Below, piece after piece: positions 18,514 through 28,055 of a DNA stretch of 64,000 nucleotides. The translations under genes were made by a program, and so were the position numbers. Positions within the stretch are counted from its first letter, which is position 1, and every line of letters starts with the position of its first letter. Under the pieces are notes generated by a model. That model searched no databases. It was given only the letters and a program-made list of their open reading frames with translations, and was not told the DNA's origin. The stretch spans positions 372,001-436,000 of the forward strand of contig NZ_LS999833.1 in assembly GCF_900537175.1 (NCBI RefSeq), written 5' to 3'. The stretch comes from Lentilitoribacter sp. Alg239-R112. GTDB lineage: Bacteria > Pseudomonadota > Alphaproteobacteria > Rhizobiales > Rhizobiaceae.

Positions 18514-19314
18514 CTAACCCGCAACTTGCTGCATTTGCGCAGTTTCCTTCGCGATAATAAGATCTACACCTGCATCCTCCAGCATTGTGCGATCTTCATC
18601 TCGAATACTATCGTCTGTAATAATTGTCGTTATTCGCTCCAAAGCACATAGAATGAGGCTCGAGCGGGTTTTGAATTTTGCTGAATCAGCGAGAACGATT
18701 AATTCTTCTGACTGATTGATAAGCTTCTCTTCAGCTTGAATGATAAGCGGATCTGCTTCCATTAAACCCTGCGCGCAAATGCCTTGCGCACCCATGAACA
18801 TGCGTTTTGCATAGAAGTTTCGTGTCACATCATTTTCAAACGGGCTTAGAATAATGTTTTGCTCGCGGTAGATAATTCCGCCTGAAAGCATGATTGTATT
18901 TTTTGAATGGTTTAGTAGATGTTCTGCAATCGGAAACGAATTGGTGAAGATCTGCATACGTTTTGCCGCAAGCGGATGAACCATCTGCGATGTTGTCGTG
19001 CCGCCATTAATAATAATAGCATCACCATCATCACATAATTGAACAGCAGCATTCGCGATTGCTCGCTTTTTGCTAACGTTTATTCCCTCGTTGACAGAAT
19101 AAGTGCGTCCAGCAAGCCCAACAAATTGCGGCGGATTGATTGATTCAGCACCTCCGCGTACCCGTCGCAGCTTCTTTTGCATATGCAGTGTTGCAATGTC
19201 CCGACGAATTGTCGCTTCAGAAGATTCGGTTAAAGCGACCAGTTCAGACACAGTAGCAACGGGCTTCTCTTCTACAAAAGACAGAATAATTCTATGGCGC
19301 TCATTTTCATGCAT
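18514..19314 (-). CDS. rhaR: DeoR-family regulator of rhamnose genes
   Basis: 266 aa. N-terminal HTH (VSELVALTESSEATIRRDIATL, about residues 19-40), then the DeoR sugar-phosphate-sensing domain with INGGTTTSQMVHPL and VLADSAKFKTRSS. It is first in the minus-strand operon and faces rhaD. It is the expected negative regulator of both rha operons; the divergent region holds a matched pair of operator-like inverted sites. Confidence 0.92.
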   Translation of the reverse strand: MHENERHRIILSFVEEKPVATVSELVALTESSEATIRRDIATLHMQKKLRRVRGGAESINPPQFVGLAGRTYSVNEGINVSKKRAIANAAVQLCDDGDAIIINGGTTTSQMVHPLAAKRMQIFTNSFPIAEHLLNHSKNTIMLSGGIIYREQNIILSPFENDVTRNFYAKRMFMGAQGICAQGLMEADPLIIQAEEKLINQSEELIVLADSAKFKTRSSLILCALERITTIITDDSIRDEDRTMLEDAGVDLIIAKETAQMQQVAG

Positions 19315-19352
19315 GCTTGTTCTCCCAGCATTAAGGTTTCATCAAAACCAAA

Positions 19353-19431
19353 AATTGTCAATCATAAACAATCAAAAAAGTTCAAGTATTGAGACATTAT
19401 GACCATTTGTGATTGTTTATGATTGACAATT
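19353..19431. promoter_or_regulatory. Paired operator for RhaR between the divergent rha operons
   Basis: A 22-bp sequence at 19353-19374 recurs as a perfect reverse complement at 19410-19431. Each copy also holds two TGATTG half-repeats spaced 10 bp (one helical turn), the layout commonly bound by DeoR-family regulators. The pair sits between the rhaR start at 19314 and the rhaD start at 19500. It can therefore control both promoters, possibly through looping across the 35-bp gap. Confidence 0.8.
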
Positions 19432-19499
19432 CAAAGCTATCAGCTATTGATAAATGAAAATGAGCAAGCTGAATATCTGTTTGCAACGAGGAGGATAAG

Positions 19500-21614
19500 A
19501 TGTCACGACCAGCAGCGAATACCGAAAATCAAACTAACTTAGAAAATTTATGGGATTCAGAAGTTGCTGCTGGTAAATCCGAGCCAGAATTACTGCTTTA
19601 TCGCTCAAATCTTCTTGGGTCTGACAAAAGAATTACAAATTATGGCGGTGGAAATACCTCTGCAAAAGTTTTAGAAAAAGATCCATTAACGGGTGAGCAA
19701 GTAGAAGTTTTGTGGGTGAAAGGGTCCGGCGGCGACGTAGGTTCCATCAAGATGGATGGTTTTTCTACACTTTACATGGAAAAGCTTAATGCACTGAAAG
19801 ATCTCTATCGCGGTGTTGAATTTGAAGATGAAATGGTTGGATACCTTGCTCATTGTAACTTCAATCTAAATGCCCGCGCACCTTCAATTGATACGCCTTT
19901 GCATGCCTATGTTCCTAAAAAACATGTCGATCATATGCATCCAGATGCTATCATTGCAATTGCAGCATCTGAAAATTCAAAAGTGCTAACACAAGAGATT
20001 TTTGGTGACGATATCGGCTGGCTCCCGTGGAAACGACCAGGATTTGAGTTAGGTCTATGGCTTGAGAAATTCTGTTTGGAAAACCCCAGTGCGAAGGGTG
20101 TAGTTCTGGAAAGTCATGGTCTTTTCACTTGGGATGACGATGCTAAAACCTGCTATGAGTTGACGGTCGACATTATCCAGAAGGCCACAGACTGGTTTGC
20201 GAAAAAATTGACAGGCAAGCCTGCTTTTGGTGGAGAGAAATATCAAAGTTTAGATGTTTCGGCGCGCCATGAGATTGCCAATCAACTAATGCCCGCAATA
20301 CGAGGAATGATATCAGGTCAAAATCATATGGTCGGGCATTTTGATGATAGTGCGACAGTCCTTGAGTTCGTCAATTCTATCCAATTGCCAGACCTTGCAA
20401 AGCTAGGAACTTCATGTCCTGATCATTTTTTAAGAACTAAGATCAGACCGCTTATCATAAATCTTGATCCAAACAATCCAGACATTAACGCAACGCTTGA
20501 TAGTTTGGAAACGTCAATCGCGGCTTATAGAGAAGATTATAAATCTTATTATGAGCGCTGCCGCCGTGATAATTCGCCTGCCCTTCGTGACCCAAATGCT
20601 GTTGTCTATCTTATCCCTGGCGTTGGTATGATCACGTTTGCAAAGAACAAATCAACAGCACGCATATCTGCTGAATTCTACATCAATGCCATCAACGTAA
20701 TGTGTGGCTCAAATGGTGTTAGCACCTATTGTGGATTACCTGAACAAGAAGCATTTGATATTGAATACTGGCTGTTAGAAGAGGCAAAACTCCAACGCAT
20801 GCCAAAACCGAAATCTATGGAAGGTCGCATCGCACTTGTAACAGGTGGTGCTGGCGGCATAGGATCAGCGACAGCGGCAAGATACCTAGAAGAAGGCGCC
20901 TGCGTGGTGCTAGCTGATATTGATGCAGACAATTTAAAAGACGTGCACGGTAGTCTTGCCGACCGTTTTTCAAATGATGTGGTTCGCTCGGTAATCATGG
21001 ATGTTACAAATGAGGCTTCAGTCATCAAAGCATTTTCAAATTGCACCTTAGAATTTGGTGGTGTCGATGTGTTGGTATCAAATGCAGGCATTGCAAGTTC
21101 AGCGCCTGTTGAAGACACCTCTCTTGATCTCTGGAACAAGAACATGTCGATCCTCTCAACTGGGTATTTCTTAACGGGACGGGAAGCGTTCAAAATACTG
21201 AAGAAGCAAAATCTTGGTGGAGCGGTCGTTTTCATCGCATCCAAAAATGGATTGGCGGCATCGCCAAATGCATCCGCATATTGTACTGCAAAAGCTTCCG
21301 AAATACATCTCGCGCGCTGTTTGGCTTTAGAGGGCGCTGAGCAGGGCATTAGAGTTAATGTTGTTAATCCAGATGCTGTCCTAAAAGGATCTAAAATTTG
21401 GTCAGGCGACTGGCTAAAAGAGCGCGCAGCAACTTATGGCAAAGATAAAGCTGGGCTTGAAGAGCATTACCGTCAAAGATCTTTGCTGAAACGTTCTGTG
21501 CTTCCTGAGGACATAGCTGAGGCTGCATATTTCTTAGCATCGGATTTGTCTGCAAAGTCGACAGGTAATATCATCAATGTTGATGCAGGTAATGTTCAAG
21601 CATTTACGCGATAG
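19500..21614 (+). CDS. rhaD: Bifunctional rhamnulose-1-phosphate aldolase/alcohol dehydrogenase
   Basis: 704 aa, a fusion. Residues about 1-420 are a class II aldolase with metal-site histidines in KKHVDHMHPDA and the later ESHGLFTW block. Residues about 440-704 are an SDR with ALVTGGAGGIGSATA, VSNAG, YCTAKAS and NVDAGN. It cleaves L-rhamnulose-1-phosphate to dihydroxyacetone phosphate and L-lactaldehyde, and the SDR half handles lactaldehyde. Fusion length and order match the rhizobial enzyme. GAGGAGG lies just before ATG 19500. The stop is 1 base from the rhaI start region. Confidence 0.93.
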   Translation: MSRPAANTENQTNLENLWDSEVAAGKSEPELLLYRSNLLGSDKRITNYGGGNTSAKVLEKDPLTGEQVEVLWVKGSGGDVGSIKMDGFSTLYMEKLNALKDLYRGVEFEDEMVGYLAHCNFNLNARAPSIDTPLHAYVPKKHVDHMHPDAIIAIAASENSKVLTQEIFGDDIGWLPWKRPGFELGLWLEKFCLENPSAKGVVLESHGLFTWDDDAKTCYELTVDIIQKATDWFAKKLTGKPAFGGEKYQSLDVSARHEIANQLMPAIRGMISGQNHMVGHFDDSATVLEFVNSIQLPDLAKLGTSCPDHFLRTKIRPLIINLDPNNPDINATLDSLETSIAAYREDYKSYYERCRRDNSPALRDPNAVVYLIPGVGMITFAKNKSTARISAEFYINAINVMCGSNGVSTYCGLPEQEAFDIEYWLLEEAKLQRMPKPKSMEGRIALVTGGAGGIGSATAARYLEEGACVVLADIDADNLKDVHGSLADRFSNDVVRSVIMDVTNEASVIKAFSNCTLEFGGVDVLVSNAGIASSAPVEDTSLDLWNKNMSILSTGYFLTGREAFKILKKQNLGGAVVFIASKNGLAASPNASAYCTAKASEIHLARCLALEGAEQGIRVNVVNPDAVLKGSKIWSGDWLKERAATYGKDKAGLEEHYRQRSLLKRSVLPEDIAEAAYFLASDLSAKSTGNIINVDAGNVQAFTR

Positions 21615-22903
21615 TGGGGAGCAGAGAAATGATTAGCAGTGATATTATTGCGCAGTCTAATGAGCTCAAAGCCAAAGACTTAAATGTTGACTATCAAAAT
21701 TTAGGCGAACAACTCGCGCGGCGAAATGTTGATATAGAAAACATTTGCTCCAAGGTTGCACAATATGGCGTTGCCATTCCCAGCTGGGGTGTTGGCACGG
21801 GTGGAACCAGATTTGCCCGCTTTCCGGGCGTAGGTGAACCACGGCATATTTTCGACAAGCTTGATGATTGCGGTGTTATTCAACAATTAGCGAAAGCAAC
21901 ACCTGCTGTATCACTCCACATCCCTTGGGATGATGTTCCAGCCGCGGACCTGATCAGCAAATCTGAAGAAGTTGGTCTTAAATTTGATGCGATGAATTCG
22001 AATACATTTCAGGACCAGGATGGGCAAAATCATTCTTATAAATTTGGTTCGCTTTCGCACACCGATAAAGCATATCGCCAACAGGCTATCGAGCATAATC
22101 TCGCCTGCATTGAACTAGGCAGAGCTATTGGCTCTAAGGCTTTAACTGTTTGGGTGGGAGATGGTTCAAATTTCCCGGGACAGGTGAATTTTACCAGGCA
22201 GTTTGAGCGATATTTGGATAGTGCAAAGTCGATTTATAAAGCCCTGCCCGATGACTGGCGATTACTAACAGAGCATAAAATGTATGAACCTGCATTTTAC
22301 TCAACCGTGGTGCAGGATTGGGGTACGAACTATCTCATATCGAAGGAATTGGGCGAGAAAGCTTTTTGCCTTGTTGATCTTGGTCATCATGCGCCGAATG
22401 TGAACATCGAAATGATTGTCGCACGGCTCATTCAGTTCGGAAAACTGGGTGGTTTCCATTTTAACGATAGCAAATATGGTGATGATGATCTGGACACAGG
22501 TTCCATCGATCCATACCGCTTGTTCTTGGTTTTCAACGAATTGGTCGATGCAGATGACAAACCTGATTTCAACCCAATGCATATGCTTGATCAAAGCCAT
22601 AATGTAACTGATCCGATTGAAAGCCTTATGGCAAGCGCGATGGAAGTTCAGCGTGCCTATGCTCAGGCTTTATTGGTTGATCGCAAGGCACTTGAGGACG
22701 CGCAAGCAAACAATGATGCTTTGATGGCTTCAAATATTCTTAAAAGTGCATTTAGAACCGATGTTGAACCAATTCTGGCAACAGCGCGGGTGAATAACGC
22801 AGGCGCTATTGATCCGATTGCGGCCTACCGAGCATCAGGTTATCGCAACGAGGTTGCAGGCGAGCGGCCAGTAGTTTCCGGCGCTGGCGGAGGTATTGTT
22901 TAG
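21614..22903 (+). CDS. rhaI: L-rhamnose isomerase
   Basis: 429 aa, the xylose-isomerase-like TIM barrel of the Pseudomonas/rhizobial RhaI type. Metal and substrate ligands are in LLTEHKMYEPAFYSTV, LVDLGHHAPN and GGFHFNDSKYGDDDLDTG. It converts L-rhamnose to L-rhamnulose. The listed start at 21614 overlaps the rhaD stop region; an ATG at 21629 (MISSDIIAQ), preceded by GGGGAG, is an equally likely start. Confidence 0.92.
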   Translation: MGSREMISSDIIAQSNELKAKDLNVDYQNLGEQLARRNVDIENICSKVAQYGVAIPSWGVGTGGTRFARFPGVGEPRHIFDKLDDCGVIQQLAKATPAVSLHIPWDDVPAADLISKSEEVGLKFDAMNSNTFQDQDGQNHSYKFGSLSHTDKAYRQQAIEHNLACIELGRAIGSKALTVWVGDGSNFPGQVNFTRQFERYLDSAKSIYKALPDDWRLLTEHKMYEPAFYSTVVQDWGTNYLISKELGEKAFCLVDLGHHAPNVNIEMIVARLIQFGKLGGFHFNDSKYGDDDLDTGSIDPYRLFLVFNELVDADDKPDFNPMHMLDQSHNVTDPIESLMASAMEVQRAYAQALLVDRKALEDAQANNDALMASNILKSAFRTDVEPILATARVNNAGAIDPIAAYRASGYRNEVAGERPVVSGAGGGIV

Positions 22904-23027
22904 GGTATGCGGATGATAGCAGCCCGGGCCGATATTGTTGATAAAGTTTATTTTGAGGAACCACCTAATCTGCGTTCCAACAATCTGCTGCGCTCGCTGG
23001 ACAACTGTGTCCACAAATAGAATTAAT

Positions 23028-23219
23028 TTATCCTTCAACAAATTCGCGATAAACCATGAACGCCTCCAGCTATGATGATGCCTCTAGTTCAGGTCCGATA
23101 ACTCGTGCACACATAGTTATAATTTGGGCATTGTTGGAAAGCGCAGCACGTTCGGCGAAATATACATCATGACAAGGAGCCGCACAAATTCCAGACACCT
23201 TATTGGCTGATATGCAAAC
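23028..23219 (-). pseudogene. Relic of ribose-5-phosphate isomerase B (rpiB), central and C-terminal part
   Basis: The minus strand reads [20 protein letters not shown], then [20 protein letters not shown] and IGPEL, matching the most conserved stretch of RpiB/LacAB isomerases, followed by an internal stop. No N-terminal half with the catalytic DxxG region is found to the right. It is a decayed gene. rpiB-like genes occur in rhizobial pentose/tetrose catabolic operons, so part of such an operon may have been lost here. Confidence 0.7.
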
Positions 23220-23398
23220 GCTTTACCAAATTCAGTTCACGAATTAATAGTGTGATGGTCGCAACAGGAAAAACTGCGGGTAAAATAATAGGACGAGATT
23301 TCCTCATAGGAGAAGCTCCGTCGAGTTCGGCGGACTCCAGTTGCTCTTCGTCAACAGATGATAAGGCGGTTAGTAGAAAAAGAAACCAAATAGTGTCC

Positions 23399-23578
23399 AT
23401 TATTTGTCCACGTTTTTCGCCAACATGCGAATGGGACACTGCGGCAGGTGATGCCATTTTACACGGCGTTGGCGGTGAGTTAAAGCAACTTGACGGCACA
23501 CCTTTAAAATATGGCAAATCAGATATTCTGAATCCCAATTTTATTGGAACATCTGGCAAAATTAAAATGGATATTTGA
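23399..23578 (+). pseudogene. C-terminal relic of CysQ-type 3'(2'),5'-bisphosphate nucleotidase
   Basis: The plus strand reads ICPRFSPTCEWDTAAGDAIL, then GVGGELKQLDGTPLKYGKSD, LNPNFIG. This is the C-terminal metal-site block of CysQ (P-x-x-EWDTAAG-x-A). The N-terminal 200 residues, including the other metal ligands, are absent. The open frame extends to 23252, but the added part shows no CysQ similarity, so I treat it as accidental. It ends 3 bases before the end of the amino-acid ABC operon on the other strand. Confidence 0.72.
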
Positions 23579-23580
23579 TT

Positions 23581-24309
23581 TTATAAGATGCTTTTCAAAA
23601 AAGCCTTACTTCGTTCATGTTGCGGGTTTGAGAAGATATCTTTTGGTTTGCCTTCTTCGATAATCTCACCCTGATGCAAAACACATACCCGATCTGCCGC
23701 TTCCCTTGCAAAATTCATCTCGTGGGTCGCCAAGATCATCGTCATATTTTGTGCTTTGAGCTGACGCAGCACATCCAGCACTTCTGCTACCAATTCTGGA
23801 TCAAGCGCTGATGTAACCTCATCAAACAACATGATTTCAGGCTTCATAGCCAGAGCCCTGACAATGGCGACGCGTTGTTGCTGCCCACCTGATAGTTGGT
23901 CCGGATAATGGCCCATGCGATCGCCCAGACCAAAGCGTTCAAACAATGCGCTGATTTCAGGCCGTAACTCAGTGCGGGATTTTTTATATATACGGCGCGG
24001 CGCAAGCATAACGTTTTCTTCCGCCGTCATATGTGGAAAGAGATTGAAACTTTGAAACACCATCCCAATGCGTTGGCGTACGGGCTGCGGATCAAGCCCC
24101 GGAAACGAGATATCTTCGCCATCAAGCAAAACAGCGCCATCATCAATCGGCTCAAGCAAATTGATGGTGCGTAAAAGCGTTGATTTACCAGAGCCAGATG
24201 CGCCAATCAGGCAAACCATCTCGCCTTCTTGGACACTTAAATCCAAACCTTTGAGCACAGCGACATCGCCAAATGATTTTTGGACCTTCTTGATCTCAAG
24301 TTTGGCCAT
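23581..24309 (-). CDS. Polar amino-acid ABC transporter ATP-binding protein
   Basis: 242 aa with Walker A GASGSGKSTLL, signature LSGGQQQRVAIVRAL, Walker B IMLFDEVTSALD and H-loop ATHEMNFA, all typical of the GlnQ/HisP group. Start overlaps the permease stop, so the genes form an operon with the binding protein and permease to the right. It powers uptake of a polar amino acid or related compound. Confidence 0.92.
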   Translation of the reverse strand: MAKLEIKKVQKSFGDVAVLKGLDLSVQEGEMVCLIGASGSGKSTLLRTINLLEPIDDGAVLLDGEDISFPGLDPQPVRQRIGMVFQSFNLFPHMTAEENVMLAPRRIYKKSRTELRPEISALFERFGLGDRMGHYPDQLSGGQQQRVAIVRALAMKPEIMLFDEVTSALDPELVAEVLDVLRQLKAQNMTMILATHEMNFAREAADRVCVLHQGEIIEEGKPKDIFSNPQHERSKAFLKSIL

Positions 24310-25130
24310 TAACTTCGCTCTCGATTTTGTTTGGCCATTAGATGATCGGCAAATCTTGTTGCGGGAATTGTCAAAGCCAAGAAAATCAACGCCGCGCCCA
24401 CATAGGGGGTGAAATTTGCCAATAGCGATTTGAACACACCGGCTTGGCGGAATATCTCGACTGGGCCAATAAAACTCAGCAGAGCAACATCTTTTTGCAG
24501 AGCAATCAGCATATTCATGTTAGCCGGAACTACTCGGCGAATGGCCTGCGGCAGTACGACATATCGCATCATATCTGTGTTAGAAAGACCAAGCGACAAA
24601 GCCGCTGCGCGCTGGCTCTGGTGTACACTTTCAATGCCGGAGCGAAAAATCTCGGCAACATAGGCCGAGTAGGTCAACACCAGGGCCACTGTGCCCCAAA
24701 TGTATGGGCTGTTCCAAGGGCGCGGCAAACCAAGACCGGGGATACCAAAACCGATCAAATAGATTGTCAGCACCACCGGAACACCGCGAAATATATCAGT
24801 GAAGATAGCGCCAAAAATCCGCAATGGAAACAAAGCCGGAGAACGCACATCACGGCAAAGCGCAATGGCCATACCCAATATTGCGACGAGCGGCGCACTC
24901 CACGCAAAGATTGCGACATCAAGCCAAAATGCATCCAAAAGCTTGGGAAAGGTTTTAAGAAAAATTGCCTTATTAAAGAAGCTCTTCTGCACAGCCTCCC
25001 AACCAGGTGCCATGGGAACAAATACAATAATTGCCGCGACAACAATGGCCGTGCTCACACTTGCAATGGCAATACCTTTGCGTCGCGCGCGGCGCTCATA
25101 AAGCTGGCGCGCGGTCAATATCTTCACCAT
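24309..25130 (-). CDS. Polar amino-acid ABC transporter permease
   Basis: 273 aa. HisM/GlnP family: a cytoplasmic N-terminus, about 5-6 membrane spans and the EAA-type loop SQRAAALSLGLSNTDMMRYVVLPQAIRRVVP near residues 185-215. It lies between the ATPase and the binding protein. Only one permease is present, implying a homodimer. Confidence 0.9.
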   Translation of the reverse strand: MVKILTARQLYERRARRKGIAIASVSTAIVVAAIIVFVPMAPGWEAVQKSFFNKAIFLKTFPKLLDAFWLDVAIFAWSAPLVAILGMAIALCRDVRSPALFPLRIFGAIFTDIFRGVPVVLTIYLIGFGIPGLGLPRPWNSPYIWGTVALVLTYSAYVAEIFRSGIESVHQSQRAAALSLGLSNTDMMRYVVLPQAIRRVVPANMNMLIALQKDVALLSFIGPVEIFRQAGVFKSLLANFTPYVGAALIFLALTIPATRFADHLMAKQNRERS

Positions 25131-25136
25131 CTAGGC

Positions 25137-25982
25137 TTACTCTGCAATGAGCGGAACGCCTGTTGTTGTTTGAAGCCATTCAGCTTCAATCTTGGCTAAA
25201 GTACCATCTTCTTTAATCTTGCGAATACCCTCATCAACGCAAGGTTTTAGTGGGCTGTCATTGGCCATCAACATGCCAAATTGATCAGGGTTTGTTGCCA
25301 TTTCGGCAGGGAATTGACCCAAGACAACGCCATCATCCAAAAGCACGGCACTGGTGAACAGCGCTGTGGGCAGGTCGAACAATCCAGCATCAATCTGTCC
25401 AGCCTTTAGAGCTTCTGTCACGTTTGCAACATCATCATAAAGCAGCACATCGCTTTCAGGCTTAATATCATTGGTCACAAAACCAAGCGCCGTTGTAGAT
25501 GCGGCAGCGCCCCACTTCAGTTTCTTAAGCGAAGCCATTGTGGCTTCTGCACCTGCCTCCATTGTAGGCTTGCGGATCAAAACGGCCATCGGCGATGAAA
25601 AATAAGCTTCTGAAAAATCTACAACCTGATCACGCTCTGGCGTAATGGAAAATTGCTGCAAATTGATATCAAAACTCTTTGCGCCGGGCTGAATAGATTC
25701 ATCAAAGCTTGCACGAACCCATTCGACTTTATCTTTCGGATAACCCATTTTCTCAGCTACAGCATAGGCAACGGCAGCTTCAAACCCCTGCCCGCTTTCT
25801 GGCGCGTCATCAATAACCCAAGGGAAATATGCCGGATTTCCCGTTGCTATTGTTATAACGCCTTCGTTGAGCGTGAGCCCAGTGGAGCAAACTTTGCCAG
25901 ATGCAAATGCAGATGTCGCCATCGTTCCGCTCAACAATACGCCAAGAAGGGCATGAGTGAGAATTGATAATGTCTTTTTCAT
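25137..25982 (-). CDS. Polar amino-acid ABC transporter substrate-binding protein
   Basis: 281 aa from ATG 25982. This start gives a clean Sec signal peptide (MKKTLSILTHALLGVLLSG, cleavage near SAFA), whereas the longer open frame adds 28 unlikely residues. The type II binding fold is shown by EGVITIATGNPAYFPWVIDD, VDFSEAYFSSPMAVLI and the C-terminal KEDGTLAKIEAEWL. First gene of the three-gene uptake operon. Ligand unknown. Confidence 0.9.
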   Translation of the reverse strand: MKKTLSILTHALLGVLLSGTMATSAFASGKVCSTGLTLNEGVITIATGNPAYFPWVIDDAPESGQGFEAAVAYAVAEKMGYPKDKVEWVRASFDESIQPGAKSFDINLQQFSITPERDQVVDFSEAYFSSPMAVLIRKPTMEAGAEATMASLKKLKWGAAASTTALGFVTNDIKPESDVLLYDDVANVTEALKAGQIDAGLFDLPTALFTSAVLLDDGVVLGQFPAEMATNPDQFGMLMANDSPLKPCVDEGIRKIKEDGTLAKIEAEWLQTTTGVPLIAE

Positions 25983-26093
25983 GAGTTTGATCCCTGAATT
26001 CAAATTATTGCTATTCAATTTACTATTAGGTTTATTTAAGACCCAAAGCCCACTGGCTGCAAGCACAAAGATATTTTGTCCTATATCAATAAG

Positions 26094-27281
26094 CTAACTT
26101 GCAATTGAAGCCTTTGCGCGGCGCCAGAAAAACTCAAATCCAATGATAAATATAACTCCAAAAATGGTTGTGAATCTGAAGGTATTCGCAATGCCATAAT
26201 AATCAGCCAGCGTGCCAATTGACAAAGATGCCAGTTGGCCACCTACCGTAATGCATAAAATCATGGTTACAGAATAGCTCGCACTTCGTGCAGGATCGGC
26301 CTCCATTGCTCTCGATAAAATAATAGGGAACATGGCCCCAACTCCAGCACCAGCGATAAAACAACCGACGAGGTGTATATAATATTCACCGGTCAGCACA
26401 ATCATAAGATTTCCCAAAACAATGAATGCAAAAAGCGTGCGAACAAGCCTTGTATCATTACTTCTTTGCCCAATTGCAATGGTTAGAATACGGATTGATA
26501 TCATGCCAGCAAGAAACACAGATTGTCCGATCCGAGCTGCGGTTTCAGATGCACCGCTATCGATAGAATATGAGACAAACCATATACTTTGACCCCATTC
26601 GAATGCCCCCATGAAAACGGCAGGAATGATGAGATAACCTATCGGCAACGTAGCTTTCGATGGCGCGGTCAACGGTTTTGCATCAGATGAACTTACTTCC
26701 GCCCCAGAGCGTCTTTGTTTGGCAGTTAACAGCAAGATACTTGTATAGATAACCAAACATATTGAACAGGCGAGCGCAAAGAACAGAAATGGCGACTGCC
26801 AGCCGAATGAAAATGACAACAACAAAACAAGTAATAGCGGCGCTGATACATTGCCAAAACTAAACAGCAAATCGAGCGAACTAATGGCTGCAACCCTGTG
26901 CTTGGTGAAGGTTTGCCCCACAAAAGTGTGTGCCAGAGTAAACGTTGCGCCACCAGCTGAACCGAGAAGCGAAAATATAATGAGAAAGTGTATGAATGTA
27001 TTACAGAAAAATAATGCTATGCAAAACAATATCGACAGGCCAGCAAATGCTGCCAGGAGTGTTTCGATCTTATATCTGTGAAGCAACCTTTGAGATGTAA
27101 GCGCTCCTATACTAAAGCCTGTTGACCAAGGGATAAATACAAATCCAGCCTGCGCAGATGAAAGCGAGAAAGCCTCTGTCATTTCTGGCAATAATGGACC
27201 TATGATGGCGCCCAATGCACCCCAAATCAGAAAGGCCAAAGCAATGCCAACAAATAGCAATTTAGATTGAGTATCTGACAC
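26094..27281 (-). CDS. MFS transporter
   Basis: 395 aa with about 12 hydrophobic segments and a central charged loop (about residues 188-210). It is of the general major facilitator type, without a signature that names the substrate. It lies 110 bp upstream of the amino-acid ABC operon and on the same strand. It may import or export a related compound. Confidence 0.85.
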   Translation of the reverse strand: MSDTQSKLLFVGIALAFLIWGALGAIIGPLLPEMTEAFSLSSAQAGFVFIPWSTGFSIGALTSQRLLHRYKIETLLAAFAGLSILFCIALFFCNTFIHFLIIFSLLGSAGGATFTLAHTFVGQTFTKHRVAAISSLDLLFSFGNVSAPLLLVLLLSFSFGWQSPFLFFALACSICLVIYTSILLLTAKQRRSGAEVSSSDAKPLTAPSKATLPIGYLIIPAVFMGAFEWGQSIWFVSYSIDSGASETAARIGQSVFLAGMISIRILTIAIGQRSNDTRLVRTLFAFIVLGNLMIVLTGEYYIHLVGCFIAGAGVGAMFPIILSRAMEADPARSASYSVTMILCITVGGQLASLSIGTLADYYGIANTFRFTTIFGVIFIIGFEFFWRRAKASIAS

Positions 27282-27347
27282 CTGGCCGCCTTCTAGTACG
27301 AGATGACTTTCGCTTAGAACAATCGCGCCATCACAACAAGTATATAT

Positions 27348-28055
27348 TTACGCGGTTAAGAAAATTAGAGACTGCAACCAAATGATGGACGGATAGGCAG
27401 ACAGCCAGACCCAGAAAAAGCGATTTAAACCGAATAGACAGGCATTGGCAAAATGAAATGTCGCCGCAATCATAAGTGCGACTATTAGTAATGATTGGTC
27501 AAGCATAGCCAATGGGAAGATAAGTTCAAACCCCATAACGCACCACGACATTATGAACATGAGTTTTGACTTATTGTGAAATCCACGTAGCTTCTCGCTC
27601 ACCGGATAGGCTGAGAACAAAAATACATCTTGAAGCGCTCTGCCGCTGCGCCAGTCGGCATTGACGACTTTCACGAGGCCAGAGATGAAATAGGAAAGAA
27701 CAAGCTGTATCGCCAGATAACCGAAAACGTATATCTGCCATCTCGGATTGGGCAGCCATTCGGCAATGGTCACACAAAATAGGATTAGCAACCCCATTCT
27801 ATCGCTGCCCCCATTATAGGGACCGTTATACCGATGTAGATTGATGATTGAGATAAATGAGAGCGCAAGACAGGTCCAAGGTATCCACCAGCTCGCAATT
27901 GGTGCAAAAATTAGCATCAGACTTAAGGCAATTCTGCAAATAAGAAGTTCGATCTCCTCTTTACTGCGAAGATGTTCAACGCTTTGCAGGATAAAGGCAA
28001 ATCCCAATAACATCTGGGTATAGCGCATGGCCTCTGCAAAAGTCAGAACAATCAT
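27348..28055 (-). CDS. HTTM-like (vitamin K-dependent carboxylase-related) membrane protein
   Basis: 235 aa with about 6 membrane segments. Features such as SDRMGLLILFCVTIAEWLPNPRW, the loop KVVNADWRSGRALQDVF and FHNKSKLMFIMSWCVMGFELIFPLAM recall the HTTM/vitamin-K-dependent gamma-carboxylase-like membrane domain, where a 'W..G.al' segment is conserved. It overlaps the gene upstream by 4 bases (ATGA), so the two products probably work together. No bacterial function is established for most such proteins. Confidence 0.6.
   Translation of the reverse strand: MIVLTFAEAMRYTQMLLGFAFILQSVEHLRSKEEIELLICRIALSLMLIFAPIASWWIPWTCLALSFISIINLHRYNGPYNGGSDRMGLLILFCVTIAEWLPNPRWQIYVFGYLAIQLVLSYFISGLVKVVNADWRSGRALQDVFLFSAYPVSEKLRGFHNKSKLMFIMSWCVMGFELIFPLAMLDQSLLIVALMIAATFHFANACLFGLNRFFWVWLSAYPSIIWLQSLIFLTA

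Noticed and set aside
20726..21349. 207-aa minus-strand frame inside rhaD
   Set aside because: It is antisense to the SDR half of rhaD and has no supporting start or homologous motif.
23252..23398. N-terminal extension of the cysQ relic frame
   Set aside because: The Ser-rich extension has no CysQ similarity and no ribosome site.
24444..25199. 251-aa plus-strand frame antisense to the amino-acid permease
   Set aside because: It is a shadow of the permease; the composition (many Cys, His, Arg) is typical of an antisense frame.
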